In this document: piece by piece, positions 52,660-64,000 of the stretch
How positions within the stretch are numbered: the stretch's first letter is position 1
Layout: each line of letters opens with the position of its first letter
Source of the DNA: Piscicola geometra
Lineage: Eukaryota; Annelida; Clitellata; Hirudinida; Piscicolidae
Assembly (NCBI GenBank): GCA_943735955.1
Contig: OX030962.1
Span: 2,999,610 to 3,063,609, forward strand
Direction of reading: 5' to 3'
DNA: 64,000 nt
Translations under genes and position numbers: made by a program
The notes under the pieces: model-generated
What the model was told of the DNA's origin: nothing
Databases searched by the model: none
Seen by the model: only the letters and a program-made list of their open reading frames with translations

Positions 52660-55379
52660 TCAAACGAACAAGTCACTGTCCTCCTGCTCATTGTGCACTA
52701 AGGTGTGGTCGCTTCCAAGGACATGCACTTGTGGCGAGTCTTGTTCTATGTGTAGTGGTTGTTTGAATGTGGAAGGTTGCTGTTTCTGAAGAAGCAACGT
52801 CTCCTCGTCGACTGAAACTGTTCTTCCCGGCACAAACCTGAAGTGAGTGACTTCCTCTTGAGGCGATACTGTGTCTATCAAGTGTTTTTGAAGAGAGTGA
52901 TGTTGTTGTTCTTGAAATTTTCCGTAGAGTTGTTGCTGTTGCTGCTGTAGTTGTTGCTCGTAGAGTTCTGAATAGCTGGAGTAAGAGTGTTGTCTTGCCA
53001 ATTGTTGTTTCAAGTGTTCTGTGGCAGAAGACAGTCTGTTGAGCTGTTGTTGTTGTTGTTGTTGGCAGAATTGGTTCGCTTGGATGAACGTTGGTGGTGG
53101 AGGAAAGCTTTCAGGAGATTCTCTGTCGTCGTCGTCATCGTCATTATTTTTGTTTTTGTCTTGGTCTAGTGAACATTTCACTTTAGGTGTGTTGGAATAA
53201 TCGTTGTAACTTAGTCTCTTGTTGCCTTTGTTGAAGTCATAGTTGTTGTTGTCTGCAGCCAAGCTGCCCAGTGACAGTTGTGCTTCTCCGAAGAAGGAAG
53301 AGAGAGGGCGGCTCTGTTGTATTGGTGGTGGTCGTTGTTGTGGTGGTTGTATTGGTGGTGGCTGTTGTTGTAGTAGTGGTGGTAGTTGTTGTAGTGGTGG
53401 TGGTAGTTGTTGTAGTAGTGGTGGTAGTTGTTGTAGTGGTGGTGGTAGTTGTTGTAGTGGTGGTGGTAGTTGTTGTAGTGGTGGTGGTAGTTGTTGTAGT
53501 GGGGGTGGTAGTTGTTGTAGTGGGGGTGGTAGTTGTTGAGAAGGGTACGGAGTTTTTCGTCTCATCACGACCTTCTCGTTGTTGCTCAGAATGAGGAGAG
53601 GATTGGCGCTAGTGTTGCCTTTGTCGCTTGAGAAGGCAGTGGGAGGCGGCAGAAGGTCCTCGGTGAGCACTATCTGATCGGAGACGCTGTTATCCGGATA
53701 GTTGTGAGTGTTGTATGAAGGCTTAGCAGTCGTAGTAGGTGTTGTTGTTGCCTTCGACCTTGGTGGTTTGGGAGGACGGGTGGTTGTTGGTGCAGTTGCA
53801 TGTGTTGTTGGCGACTTCCTGAAGAGATCAGAGAGCTTTGGCCTTGTCTGCACTGTCTTCATTGTGGAATTTGAATCGCTGAAATCGCTTGCTTGGTTGT
53901 CATTGTTGTTGTTGTTGTTGGGATAGAAGAGGTTAGGATGGCTGTTCATCAGTCTCTTGGGGTAGGTGCGGATTGAAGCGACTTTGAGGTCAGTGCTGCT
54001 GTGGCCTCCTGCTTCTCTGCGCTGGCTGAATGGCGAATTGGTGGCTGAGATCGCTCTGCAGTCGCTCAGCACTGGTGAAAGAGACTGTCTTGGAACAATG
54101 TTGCTGTTGTTTCCATCATAGAGGCTTCTAACACATTTTTTTTGTCTGTTGTGGACGCTAACTGCAAAGAAACAAATAGAAGTAAAGGAATGAATAAGTA
54201 AAGAAATAAATAGAAGTGAAGGAATGAGTAAGTGAAGGAATGAATAGAAATGAAGGAATGAATAAGTGAAGGAATGAATAAGTGAAGGGGAGTTCAAACT
54301 GACCACACAACTGCTCTCTCTTCAGGCCGGGGTCGGAACTGCACAGCTGTCTCAAGGAGGCAGCCATGAGCCTGTTGTGGTCATTGTTGTTGTATATTTC
54401 GTTGATGTTGTCATTGTTGTTGTATCTTTCGTTGATGTTGTCATTGTGATCGGAGTAGTTGAACATCTTATTGATGAAGTCACTGATAGAACCATCCCTG
54501 ACGCTCAAGCTGGTGACTTGTTCATTGGTGTTGTTGTTGTTGTTTTCGTCTTTGGTGTAGGTGTTGTTATCATTGTTGTGGTTGTTGTTGTTGTTGTAGT
54601 TGTTGCAGTTATTGTAGTCGTGGCTGCCACTGAGTGCATTGGTGCTATGATGGCGTTTGTCGCAAACAGTTGCCTCCCCTGCAGTGTTTCTCAGATCGAA
54701 CGAACTGCGAGCCTTTTCTTCTTTCATTTTTTCATTCAAACTACCAAGCTTTCCTTCTTCCAAACTACCAAGCATTCTCATACCACCCCTCTCCATTCTT
54801 CCATCGCTCTTCTCTTGTTGCAAGAACAGGAGGAGACTGGGTCTGCGGGTGTTCTTGGCTCTGATGCTCGGGTGGTACACAGGCTGCTCCACGATGCCCA
54901 CTGTCGGGACGCTTGCCACTTTTATGAGCTGACTTTCCATTCCTTTATTATTCCACACACCAAACACAACAAACCACACAAAATTCCAATCCACACTTCT
55001 CCACTACCAAGCCACTTCACTTGCACACACACCACTACACTTGCACACACACCACTACACTTGCACACACACCACTACACTTGCACACACACCACCACAC
55101 TTGCACACAAACCTTGCTGGTGCACAGTGAAAGCAGAAATGAACTCAGCAAGAGAGTGGTTTCCGACAGTGAGGGAAGCGGCATGGGCGCTGAGGTTGCT
55201 GTGGTTGCAGGTGGTCTTGTCGGCCCCGTAGGACAGCAGCTTGCGGGCGATGAGCTCCTGGTTGTTGAAGATGGCGACGTGCAGGCATGTATTGCCGGTG
55301 TGGTTGCGTCTCGCCAAGTCGCTTCCGTACATCACCAGCATGCGTACTGCTCGTAAGCGGCCAAGTCTGCACGCCTGTG

Positions 55380-55415
<36 letters not shown>

Positions 55416-55450
55416 TTTGTGTGTGTTTGTGTGTGTGTGTGTGCGCGCGC

Positions 55451-55536
<86 letters not shown>

Positions 55537-58500
55537 GTGTGTGTGATGAAGGGAAATACATGATGTAGCTCGGTGTTCCCTGCCTCATCGACCACATCGA
55601 CAATGGAGTAGTACTCTAGGAGCAGTCTGGGCGAGAGGAGGAGGAGGAGGGATGATAAGATGGGTTGGAAAAACTCAAGAAAGATGAATGAGATGATTAA
55701 GAATAGAGAAAGATGGATGGAAGATGAATGAATTGAAAAATGGATGGATGGATAGATAAATGAATGGATGGATAGATGGATGAATGAATAGATAGATGAA
55801 TGGATAAATGGATAAATGGATGAATGGATAAATTTATGAATGGATAGATGGATGGATGAATGGATGGATGAATGGATGGATGGATGGATGAATGGATGGA
55901 TGAATGGATGGATGGATGGGATGGATAGATGAATGAATGGATGGATGGATAGATGGATGAATAGATGAATGAATGGATACATTTATGAATGGATGGATAA
56001 ATGGATGGAAGGATGAATGGATAGATGGAGGAATGGATAGATGGAGGAATGGATAGATGGATGAATGGATAGATGAAAGAAGCGAGATACACACTTGCAC
56101 GAGAAGTTGACGTTTTGGACATTCGAAGTTCTGAGGAGGAGGTAGAGAGGGGTGAGGTTCTGTTGGTTGCGGAGGTTTGGAGAGGCGCCCAGGTCCAAGA
56201 GGGTCTGAGGAGGTATGAAGATGGTATGAAGATGAGGTGGTCTTGGAGTGCTGAAGAAGTGACAACCTTCAAGGCTTCCACATTGGCACATAGAGCGGCC
56301 ACGTGCAATGGCGTGTTGCCTGCGGTGTTCCTGAAATCGAGGTGGGCGCCCCCTTCCACCAGTGCCATCAGCATCTCCCTGCTGCCGCTCTTCAGAATGC
56401 TGAACGTCAGAGGGGTTTCTGTGAAGGGTGGAGGGGAGATGGTGAAGGGTGGAGGGGAGATGGTGAAGGGTGGTGGGGAGGGATAGTGAAGGGTGGAGGG
56501 GAGATGGTGAAGGGTGGAGAAGAGAGATGGTGAAGGGTGGTGGAGGGGAGAGATGGTGAAGGGTGGAGGGGAGATGGTGAAGGGTAGAGGGAAGAAATGG
56601 TTAAACTTTGAAAAAGGAATATAAAATGGAAATTTTAGAGAAGGCAACCACTATCAGCACCTCCAGTGGTGATGTCATGGTAGTTGGGATCATGGTCCTT
56701 CTTCAGAAGCTTGGTCACGTCAGAGTTTTTGGAAGTCTTGATCAGGTGGAAAAAGTGTTTCTGAGTTTTCTGTTGTTGTTGTGGTTTGTTGTTGTTGTTG
56801 TGGTTTGTTGTTGTTGTTGTGGTTTGTTGTTGTTGTAGTGTGGTTTGTTGTTGTTGTGGTTTTTTGTGGTTGTTGAGACGTGGTTTGTTGTTGTTGTTTT
56901 TGTGGTTTGTTGTTGTGGCGTGATTTGTTGTTGTTGTGGTGTGGTTTGTTGTTGTTGTTGTGGCGTGGTTTGTTGTTGTTGTGGTGTGGTTTGTTGTTGT
57001 TGTGTAGTTTGTTGTTGTTGTGTGGTTTGTTGTTGTTGTGGTGTGGTTTGTTGTGGTTGTGGTTTGGTTTGTTGTTGTTGTGGTGTGGATTGTTGTAGTT
57101 GTGGCGTGGTTTGTTGTTGTTGTGGTGTGGTTTGTTGTTGTTGTTGTGGTTTGTTGTTGTTGTGGCGTGGTTTGTTGTTGTTGAGGTGTGGTTTGTTGTT
57201 GTTGTTGTGATGTGGTTTGTTGTTGTTGTGGCGTGGTTTGTTGTTGTTGTGGTGTGGTTTGTTGTTGTTGTGGCGTGGTTTGTTTGCTGTTATAATGTGT
57301 TTGTTTGCTTGTGGGCGTGGCTAGTTGAGTTAAAATAAAACAGTGTCCCTGAGTATTTTATTCAATGAACCCTTTTTTAAAAAATGTCTTTTTCTTGTAT
57401 TTTTGAATACATCGTTTATTTAATTCATCTATATTTTCATATTCTCTCATTTATTTTAAAATCAATCGATTCGGCGTTTAAAAATAAGATACAATTTGTA
57501 AAGGGTGACAAAAGGTGTGGGAAGGATGGGCTGCTGAAGAATGAGAACCTGGTCGTTGACGGCCTTGAATTTGGTGACGTTGCGAGGCAGGTCTTTGTAG
57601 TACTTCTTCTTGTAGCGGAACTGGGTGAGGGTTTGCTGTCTTTACTACTCCGCTCTCATCCACATCCATCCGCTTTCTCTTATCTTCCACCACCATTTCC
57701 TAACTCTCACCATTCACTTTGCTCCTACCACCACCAGCACCAACACCAACAACACCACCACCACGACAACAACACCAACACAACCACCACACCACCATGA
57801 CCACAACGACCACACCTGCAAGGCACTCAGGTCTCTGGCAGCAAACTCCTTGAGGCCTCTCACTTCGTCCAGGTACTTGCCCACCCTTCCCTCCAGAGCA
57901 GGAGAGAAGAAGCCGTAGTTAAGGCCGTCTTCCAGTCGCTGTGTTGTTTGGGTTGTTGTTGTTGTAGTTGCTAGTGTTGTTGTAGTTGGTATTGGTGGTG
58001 GTGTTACAGTAGTTGGTGATGTTGTTGTTGTTGGGGGTGGTGTTGTTGGTTTTGCTGTTTTTAATTGATTGATTGATTGATTGTTAATGACGGTGTTATA
58101 TTTTTATTGGTGGCGATGTTGATAGGGGTGGTGTTGTTGTTGGGGGTGGTGGTGGTGTTGTGGTTAATGGAATTTTTTATGTTGGTGATGGTGTTCTTTT
58201 TGTTAATGGTGGTGTTGTTGATGTTGGTGGTGGTGGTTTTGTTGTTGGTGGTATTGTTGGTGTAGTTGTTGTTGGTTTTGTCCTTATTTTGTTTTTCGTG
58301 TGTTTTTGGTATTGATTCTTTTGTTGTTGTTGGTATAAGTGGTTCTGTTTTCATTGTTTGTAGTGTTGGAGGGTTAGTGGTGTGGTTGTGGTCTGGGGTA
58401 GCGAGGACTGACAGAGAGTTCAGTGGTCTTGAGGATCTCCTTCTTGATGCTCCACAAGCTGTCGTCTCCGTTCGCTTTGCACTTGATCTGTGTTGTTGTT

Positions 58501-58816
58501 GTTGCTGTTGTTGTTGGTGGTGTTGTTGTTGTTGGTGGTGTTGTTGGTGTTGTTGATGGTGTTGTTGGTGCTGGTGGTGGTGTTTATGTTGCTGGTGTTG
58601 TTGGTGTTGTTGTTGGTGTTGTTGTTGGTGTTGTTGCAGCACATTGAGAGGAAGTAGTTTTACCGTTCTCTTGAAGTCGTAAAGAATGAGAGGGAATGTG
58701 ATGACTGCCTCATTTGTCTGTTGTTTTTGTTGTTGCTGTTGCTGTTGTTTCTGCTGTTGTTGCTGCTGATGACGTTTGAGATGAAGTTGTTGTTGTGCTT
58801 TTTGTTGCTGTAGCAT
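52660..58816 (-). CDS. SHANK: SHANK-like ankyrin scaffold lacking SH3/PDZ/SAM (11 exons)
   Basis: Exons: 58643-58816, 58413-58487, 57816-57938, 57549-57635, 56661-56769, 56267-56418, 56095-56204, 55560-55626, 55113-55374, 54304-54942, 52660-54161; in phase, 1,099 residues, TGA-type end at 52660. Residues 1-58 are Gln-rich plus a first strand; about 59-150 match the SHANK SPN/FERM-like domain ([31 protein letters not shown]). Ankyrin repeats follow from about residue 155: [90 protein letters not shown]. These align repeat by repeat with SHANK. The tail is Ser/Asn-rich with PPKPPRSK, an LPPPLQQ tandem repeat and a C-terminal DSDLFV that fits a class II PDZ ligand pattern. SHANK proteins normally go on to SH3, PDZ and SAM; none is present and the next gene starts 0.76 kb downstream. 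It could be a short isoform-like paralog or the 5' half of a split gene. Confidence 0.88.
53320..53545. repeat. 21-bp coding repeat in the SHANK-like tail
   Basis: GGTGGTAGTTGTTGTAGTGG units translate as tandem LPPPLQQ in the minus frame. Confidence 0.9.
55377..55545. repeat. (GT)n filling a SHANK-like intron
   Basis: Long GT tract with a GCGCGCGC interruption, from the acceptor at 55375. Confidence 0.95.
55735..56075. repeat. GATGGATGAATG array
   Basis: Tetranucleotide-based units GATG/GATA/AATG in intron 55627-56094. Confidence 0.9.
56425..56600. repeat. GTGAAGGGTGGAGGGGAGAT array
   Basis: About 8 units of 20-26 bp in intron 56419-56660, close to the acceptor at 56419. Confidence 0.85.
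56772..57290. repeat. GTGGTTTGTTGTTGTT array
   Basis: GTTGTTGTGGCGTGGTTT units; coding strand CAACAACAAAC ends CAACAG at exon 56661-56769. Confidence 0.9.
57940..58640. repeat. GTT/GGT-rich tracts around SHANK exon 2
   Basis: 57940-58275 and 58490-58640; coding strand CAA-rich. A long Gln/Asn frame through them is non-coding beyond 58643. Confidence 0.8.
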
Positions 58817-59089
58817 TTTTAAATTTTTTTTTTAGTTCTGTGCATTTGTCGAGTCAATTCAACTTTTGTTTTTACTTTAATATTCAAAAGTTTCCATTAT
58901 TCGTTATGTTGATTATGTTTTTGTTGTAGTTGTTGTTTTAGTTGTTGTTGTTGTAGTTGTTGTAGTTGTTGTTGTTGTAGTTGTTGTTGTTATAGTTTTT
59001 GTTGTTGCTGTTATTCCTGCAGCTGTAATTGTTTCCTTTCCGGAAGCTTTCCAGCACAGTTTAATTAGTCACATGGGTTTCTGTATTAT

Positions 59090-59129
59090 GATTATTATTG
59101 TTATTATTATTTATTATTATTATTGTTAA

Positions 59130-59226
<97 letters not shown>
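59090..59226. repeat. (ATT)n microsatellite
   Basis: About 45 ATT units; (GTTGTA) tract precedes at 58920-58995. Confidence 0.95.
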
Positions 59227-59247
59227 TCATGGCTCCCACTGACGCTG

Positions 59248-59542
59248 TTAAATTTGTTTGAATGGCTTTTTGACGGATCGTCTGTTCTCCATCTTGATCA
59301 GTCTCTCACAGCCAGCCACCCATTCAGAAAAACTGAACACCAAATGACTTGAATCCACCTTGAAACGAAGTACCCGTAACCCTGAGGGTGGTCTGTTGTT
59401 ACTTGTTGCTGCTTGTTGTTACTTGTTGTTGCTTGTTCCTGTTGCTGCCTGTTTTTGCTTGTTGCTGCTTGTTGTTACTTGTCGTGAAGTGGAAGTCAAC
59501 CTTGTGATGTTTGAGCTGTTTCTCGTCTACCTCGCATACCAC
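59248..59542 (-). CDS. Two unplaced exon candidates upstream of SHANK
   Basis: Candidate exon 59479-59542 is flanked by ATAG and GTAACA and reads VVCEVDEKQLKHHKVDFHF. A second candidate begins at 59392 after CAACAG; one frame reads LRFKVDSSHLVFSFSEWVAG with a stop near 59248, another, which is in phase with the first exon, reads HPQGYGYFVSRWIQVIW and stops earlier. Both look like protein rather than repeat translation, but I recognise no family, and the phases do not decide between frames. They could be 3' exons of a further minus-strand gene between the transporter fragment and SHANK. Confidence 0.25.
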
Positions 59543-59800
59543 CTATAATGCTATTGTTAGGTGTTCATAAACTCTACTCTCTCCCTTCATCACTCTCTCT
59601 CTCTCTTTCTATTTCTCTTCTTCTATCTCTCTAAACACAGTCTTTCTTTAGCTTCTCTGACATGTTACATGATTTTTGTATATATAAAGACTTCTAGATG
59701 TCTTTCTAACTACCCCTAGGTGTCTTTGTTATGTTTGGTTCATTATTTTAGTTCTTGAAGCATTCCAAACACCAGTCACCAATGAATATCTACACATTTT

Positions 59801-59802
<2 letters not shown>

Positions 59803-59886
<84 letters not shown>

Positions 59887-59908
59887 TATCATCATCATCA
59901 TCATCATC
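59803..59908. repeat. (ATC)n microsatellite
   Basis: About 35 ATC units. 59550-59800 has CT-rich tracts and no gene. Confidence 0.95.
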
Positions 59909-60074
59909 GTTCAGAGCGAAAGGAGTAGTGAGTGATCGATTGGGAAAGTGAATGAAGCTTGCCATAACATCGCCAATGCTTTCTGCTTATTCATCACACA
60001 CCTATTTTTATACTCACACTATGGTGACAATCCCCACTCTTGCCTGTCTCCCGCTTGCTATAGAACTTATATGA

Positions 60075-60553
<479 letters not shown>

Positions 60554-61566
60554 TTAAAATAACTTCAACTGAATCATCCGAATCTATGGCATGCAAATAA
60601 TCTAGCAATCCATTATTATAATCAGCAAACTGTAGCTGTAGCAAAATGGCTGCAACTTCTCTGCATAGGGGAGAAGACACCAGTTGCATCCCTCTATTCA
60701 GGCCATCAAACTCAGTCACAAGTCCTTCGCATCACATACGATGCTTTTGTTGGCGACAAGGACTCCATTAGTGCTGTGGAGACCACAAAATAGCAGTAGA
60801 ATGTTCCCAGATGCTGCATTCTTCAGTGCTTGCCCGGGTGGACCTCAGGAACCCCCAGGACATGCTGAAAAGACTTCGCAACAAACAGCCCCGTGTACAT
60901 TTACGACTCTATCAAATGTTCCTTTTTTTCAGAGAATTTAAATAAAACCCAATGTTTTTGTTTTAACTTGTGACTAATAAAAACCTTAGTACATTAAAAA
61001 GTATGATTACCACTGTTTCAAAATAACGAACATATAAGAACATTTGCAAAGTTTTATCATATAGCCCCTGTCTCAGCCCCTGTCTCCCCTAACCATCAAA
61101 AGTTTCTTGTTTAAAAAAAAATATATTCTGTAAATAATTATTTTTTCTGAATATTATGTAAATGAGTATTTTTCTGAATATTATGTAAATGAGTATTTTT
61201 TCTGGATATTATGTAAAGACAATATTTTAAAATGTGTATTCTTTAATTAAAATATTTCAAAATGTATATTATTTAATTGAAATATTTTTAAATGTATATT
61301 ATTTAAAAAAATATTTTTTTGCATATATATAAAAAAAACGTTTATGCTTTAATTAAAATAAGAAAAATATTTACTAAAATAATAAGCATGTTAGTTTTGT
61401 CTTTGTTTTGAATGAGTCAAACATTTTGTATATACATTTTTCAAAAAAACTGCCTCTTTTTATTTTTCCCTTTACACACTCAGTTTTTAACACGTAAAGA
61501 TGCACAGGCTTTTCCAAGGCCGTGGCGAGCGCCAACGATGAAGACGCAGTGGCCTCCAGGCGAGAA

Positions 61567-62044
61567 CTATATGACTTTTTTCTCCAGATCTCCATCCACC
61601 ACTCCATCCACCAATCCATCTACCACTCCATCTACCCCTCTATTCACCATCTCTTCTTCTTTTGTTCTTCTGCTGTTTTCATTGACACTGAATTGAGTGG
61701 CATCGCTGTTCTTCCCAGAAGCACTCACCAAAGCGTGACTGCTGCCTGGTGTGGCCTTGCTGACTCCTCCACTCGTCTCCAAGATACTGCCACCATATTT
61801 ACTAAGACCATCACCACCACTACACTTACTAGCACCACCACCACTACTATTACTAGCACCACCACCACTACTATTACTAGCACCACCACCAGCAGAAGCA
61901 GCATTCAGCTGCAGCGACAACGACGACGTAGAACGACTGCAGTGTCTGCTGAGAAAGAAGCTCAAAGGAAGCAGGTAGACGACGAACGAGGCGCTCATGA
62001 TGACGATCCCGCTCACCAGGAATGTGTATCTGCGTGTGCGGAAA
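61567..62044 (-). CDS. Last exon of a possible membrane transporter (partial)
   Basis: An open frame begins after an acceptor-like AAAG at 62045-62046 and ends with a stop at 61567. It starts FRTRRYTFLVSGIVIMSASF, continues as one strongly hydrophobic helix (about 26 residues after a basic RTRR), then becomes a long Ser/Gly-rich and then acidic hydrophilic tail with a GVVDG repeat. This is the layout of the final membrane segment and cytoplasmic C terminus of a major-facilitator type carrier such as SLC16, but one helix is not enough to name a family. No upstream exon is visible; the next 2 kb is LINE debris. Confidence 0.35.
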
Positions 62045-62084
62045 CTTTGAGATGTTCATTTGGTCTTATTGTTATTATTAGATT

Positions 62085-62765
62085 TGTTGTTGATGTTGTT
62101 TTAATTTGGTGTTACGCAGTCTGGTCGGCTTGCAAAAATGGGGTTGTGAGTATGCAGTGGTGTGATGAAAATTCTTTCTACCAACTTCGCTGCCCTGTCA
62201 GCCTCTTGGGTCAGTTCAATTGTGTGTTTTCCCATTCGTGCTGCGTTCTTCCCTTCTCCAGAGTTGGGCAGTCTGTCCAGAGGTGTGCTGTCGACTCCTG
62301 ATCTTCGTGTCTGCATAGTCTGCACGAGTCGACTTGGCTTAAATCGATTCTGTGTTGGTAACCTTTGATCGCCGAGTGGTGCGAAAGCTGCTCAAACTGG
62401 TGCGAATAGGTTAGAGAACTCCTCTTCAGACTATTTGATTCTGTCTTTGTAGATGCAGTTCAGTCTGTCACTACTGAAACTGCATTCACCAAGCCTGCGG
62501 TCTGAGACTCTTTAGGAGATGCAAGATCTGGATAGAACTTGCCTGGTAGCTTTTGCCGTTGAATTCCGCCAGTAGCTGCCTTCTCGTTCGTCTCTCCGTT
62601 CCCACGCAGAACGCTGCGACCTGGCATCCAGATGAAGAAGACCTCTTTCTTTTGTTTGGTACACTGTGCAGTTAGTTCTGATATTCGACGAGAGGAGAGA
62701 GAATTTGCTGTCATCAGCGAAAGAATTTGCTGCCATCAGCGATAGAAGCGGCTTGCAGTCAGTTA
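62085..62765 (-). mobile_element. 3' LINE fragment, same family as 41095
   Basis: Minus strand reads SSRRISELTAQCTKQKKEVF and FIWMPGRS in the RNase H, then a zinc-knuckle-like CRLCRHEDQESTAHLWTDC. Frameshifts present. Matches 41095-41380 at its shared part. 62766-63249 holds nothing clear. Confidence 0.7.
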
Positions 62766-63249
62766 AAACTGTTGTCTAGTTCAATTCTTCAGAGTCTCTT
62801 CAACCGACAGTCCTTCATTGTCCAATGAATTTTTTTTTAGCTCTGTATCTGCTCCAGATGTTTCCTTGCTTTGCCACACCTTTGATGGAACCATCATTGT
62901 GTATGGTATTGAGGTTGATAGCAGTGGATGTCTTGTTGCAGCTCAAACAGCGTGAATGCTGATTGATGAAGACCTTTGTTTTCCGATGTTCCTTGTCACT
63001 CCTGACTTGGCGGATGCTTGCGTATTCCTAAATAAATGAATTCGCACGTGATTTGCTGCTGATGCAACTACGGTCTTTGTACGTGAAGGACTTGTTATCG
63101 GAGGTGGAAGGGTCTTCTCTCAGGTTTTTGATCAACCGCCCTACCAGATCCTCAGATTTTTCAATCTTTGCGAGTTTCAATCTCTTTTTGCCTCAAGTAA
63201 TAGCGCCTTGAGCGATCAATAAAATATATGACACCCTTTCTTGCAGGTC

Positions 63250-64000
63250 AGCTTGATGACCTTTAATGCAATGACCGTAAATCTGGGTGTCATCAGCATA
63301 ATGATGAAAAGTCTATCTCATGTCTAGTTGCTATTTTTTCCAAATCTCCGGTGTACAAAGAGAACGGTGAAAGACCAAGAACTGAACCTTAAGGGACTCC
63401 TACGTGGTCTTTTTTTCCTTATTTCAGAGAATTTAAAAACATCTGTCATTTGAGAAGTCAGAGAAATGTGCAGTCTTCGAAGGAGTGCTGCATGATCTAT
63501 TAGATGAAAAGCTGCCGATAGATCAAGCAAAACTAACAATGTAAGCTTACTGTCATCTGATGCTCTAAGGATGTCTGAAAAGACTTTGGTTATAGCAGTT
63601 TCTGTCGAATGATGACGACGGTAGGCTGACTGCAAGAGAGGGAAAATATGAAGTTCTGCGAGGTAGTTGACTACTAATTTTTCCATGAGTTTGGACAACA
63701 CCCTCAAGTTTGAAACAGGCCTGTAGGACGAAGTTTCAGTGAGTTTAAGACTCGGCTTTTTAAGCAGTTGCGTGATGTAGGCCGACTAAAACGACTTTTT
63801 ACCCTAACTGCCAAAAAAGACCTGTTGAATCAGTTCACTATAAAAGGAGCAATTATTCCAGATATCTCCTCCAACAGCCATTTAGGAGCCGGGTCATTCG
63901 AGCACTGCTTATTTGGAAGCGCGTGAATAGCCTTAACTACTTCTTCTTCGTCGACAATGCTGAACCCATTCAAACTGAGCCCGTGCCCGCAAAACGAAAA
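63250..64000 (-). mobile_element. CR1/L2-like LINE reverse transcriptase fragment
   Basis: Minus strand: SYRPVSNLRVLSKLMEKLVV, LQSAYRRHHSTETAITKV, LLVLLDLSAAFHLIDH, then a broken VGVP-GSVLG and SLYTGDLEK. Stops and frameshifts show it is dead. Runs off the window edge. Confidence 0.8.

Noticed and set aside
58061..58642. Extension of the SHANK first exon through Gln/Asn repeats
   Set aside because: The true exon 2 is in another frame; a donor at 58642 restores phase and homology.

Overview
The window is nuclear DNA of an animal. It carries introns, tRNA-derived SINEs, hAT DNA transposons, CR1-like and RNase H-bearing LINE fragments, and a SHANK-type gene, a family I know only from animals and close relatives. 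I cannot name the phylum; compact gene spacing, Asn/Gln-rich tails and divergent proteins suggest an invertebrate (inference).

Three conserved genes lie head-to-tail on the minus strand. (1) SHANK-like, 58816 down to 52660, 11 exons, 1,099 codons of protein: SPN/FERM-like N terminus, ankyrin repeats and a low-complexity tail, but no SH3, PDZ or SAM before the stop. (2) SRCAP/Domino-type Swi2/Snf2 remodeler, 51896 down to 22949, 25 exons, about 2,428 residues: N-terminal block, HSA, acidic linker, split ATPase, long C-terminal tail. (3) Cytoplasmic asparaginyl-tRNA synthetase NARS1, 20808 down to 156, 18 coding exons, 538 residues. I assembled the exons by hand from homology, GT-AG borders and phase; all three chains are in phase from ATG to stop. 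They share no pathway that I know of (translation, H2A.Z-type chromatin remodeling, cell scaffold). Right of SHANK (59-64 kb) lie unresolved exon candidates, the last exon of a possible membrane transporter, and decayed LINEs.

Most of the window is intron, and most of the intron is tandem repeat: di-, tri- and tetranucleotides and minisatellites of 10-32 bp, up to 5 kb long, nearly every intron with its own family. Many arrays run right up to a splice site and contain copies of it. On the coding strand, arrays touching a 5' splice site are usually G/T-rich and arrays touching a 3' splice site are usually C/A-rich, so the two ends of several introns are complementary and the 3' sites often lack a pyrimidine tract. 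This polarity is the main finding: it suggests introns bridged by paired GU and AC repeats, here grown to kilobase minisatellites. Long ORFs inside these arrays are artifacts of stop-free repeats.

Transposons interrupt this landscape: a 1.57-kb hAT with TIRs and 8-bp target duplications (11069-12633), a 726-bp hAT relic inserted in a 10-bp minisatellite (16577-17302), a family of 0.5-0.9 kb hAT-like MITEs (7482, 43611, 46221), two tRNA-SINE families, and a LINE fragment inside the intron that splits the DEAH box of SRCAP.
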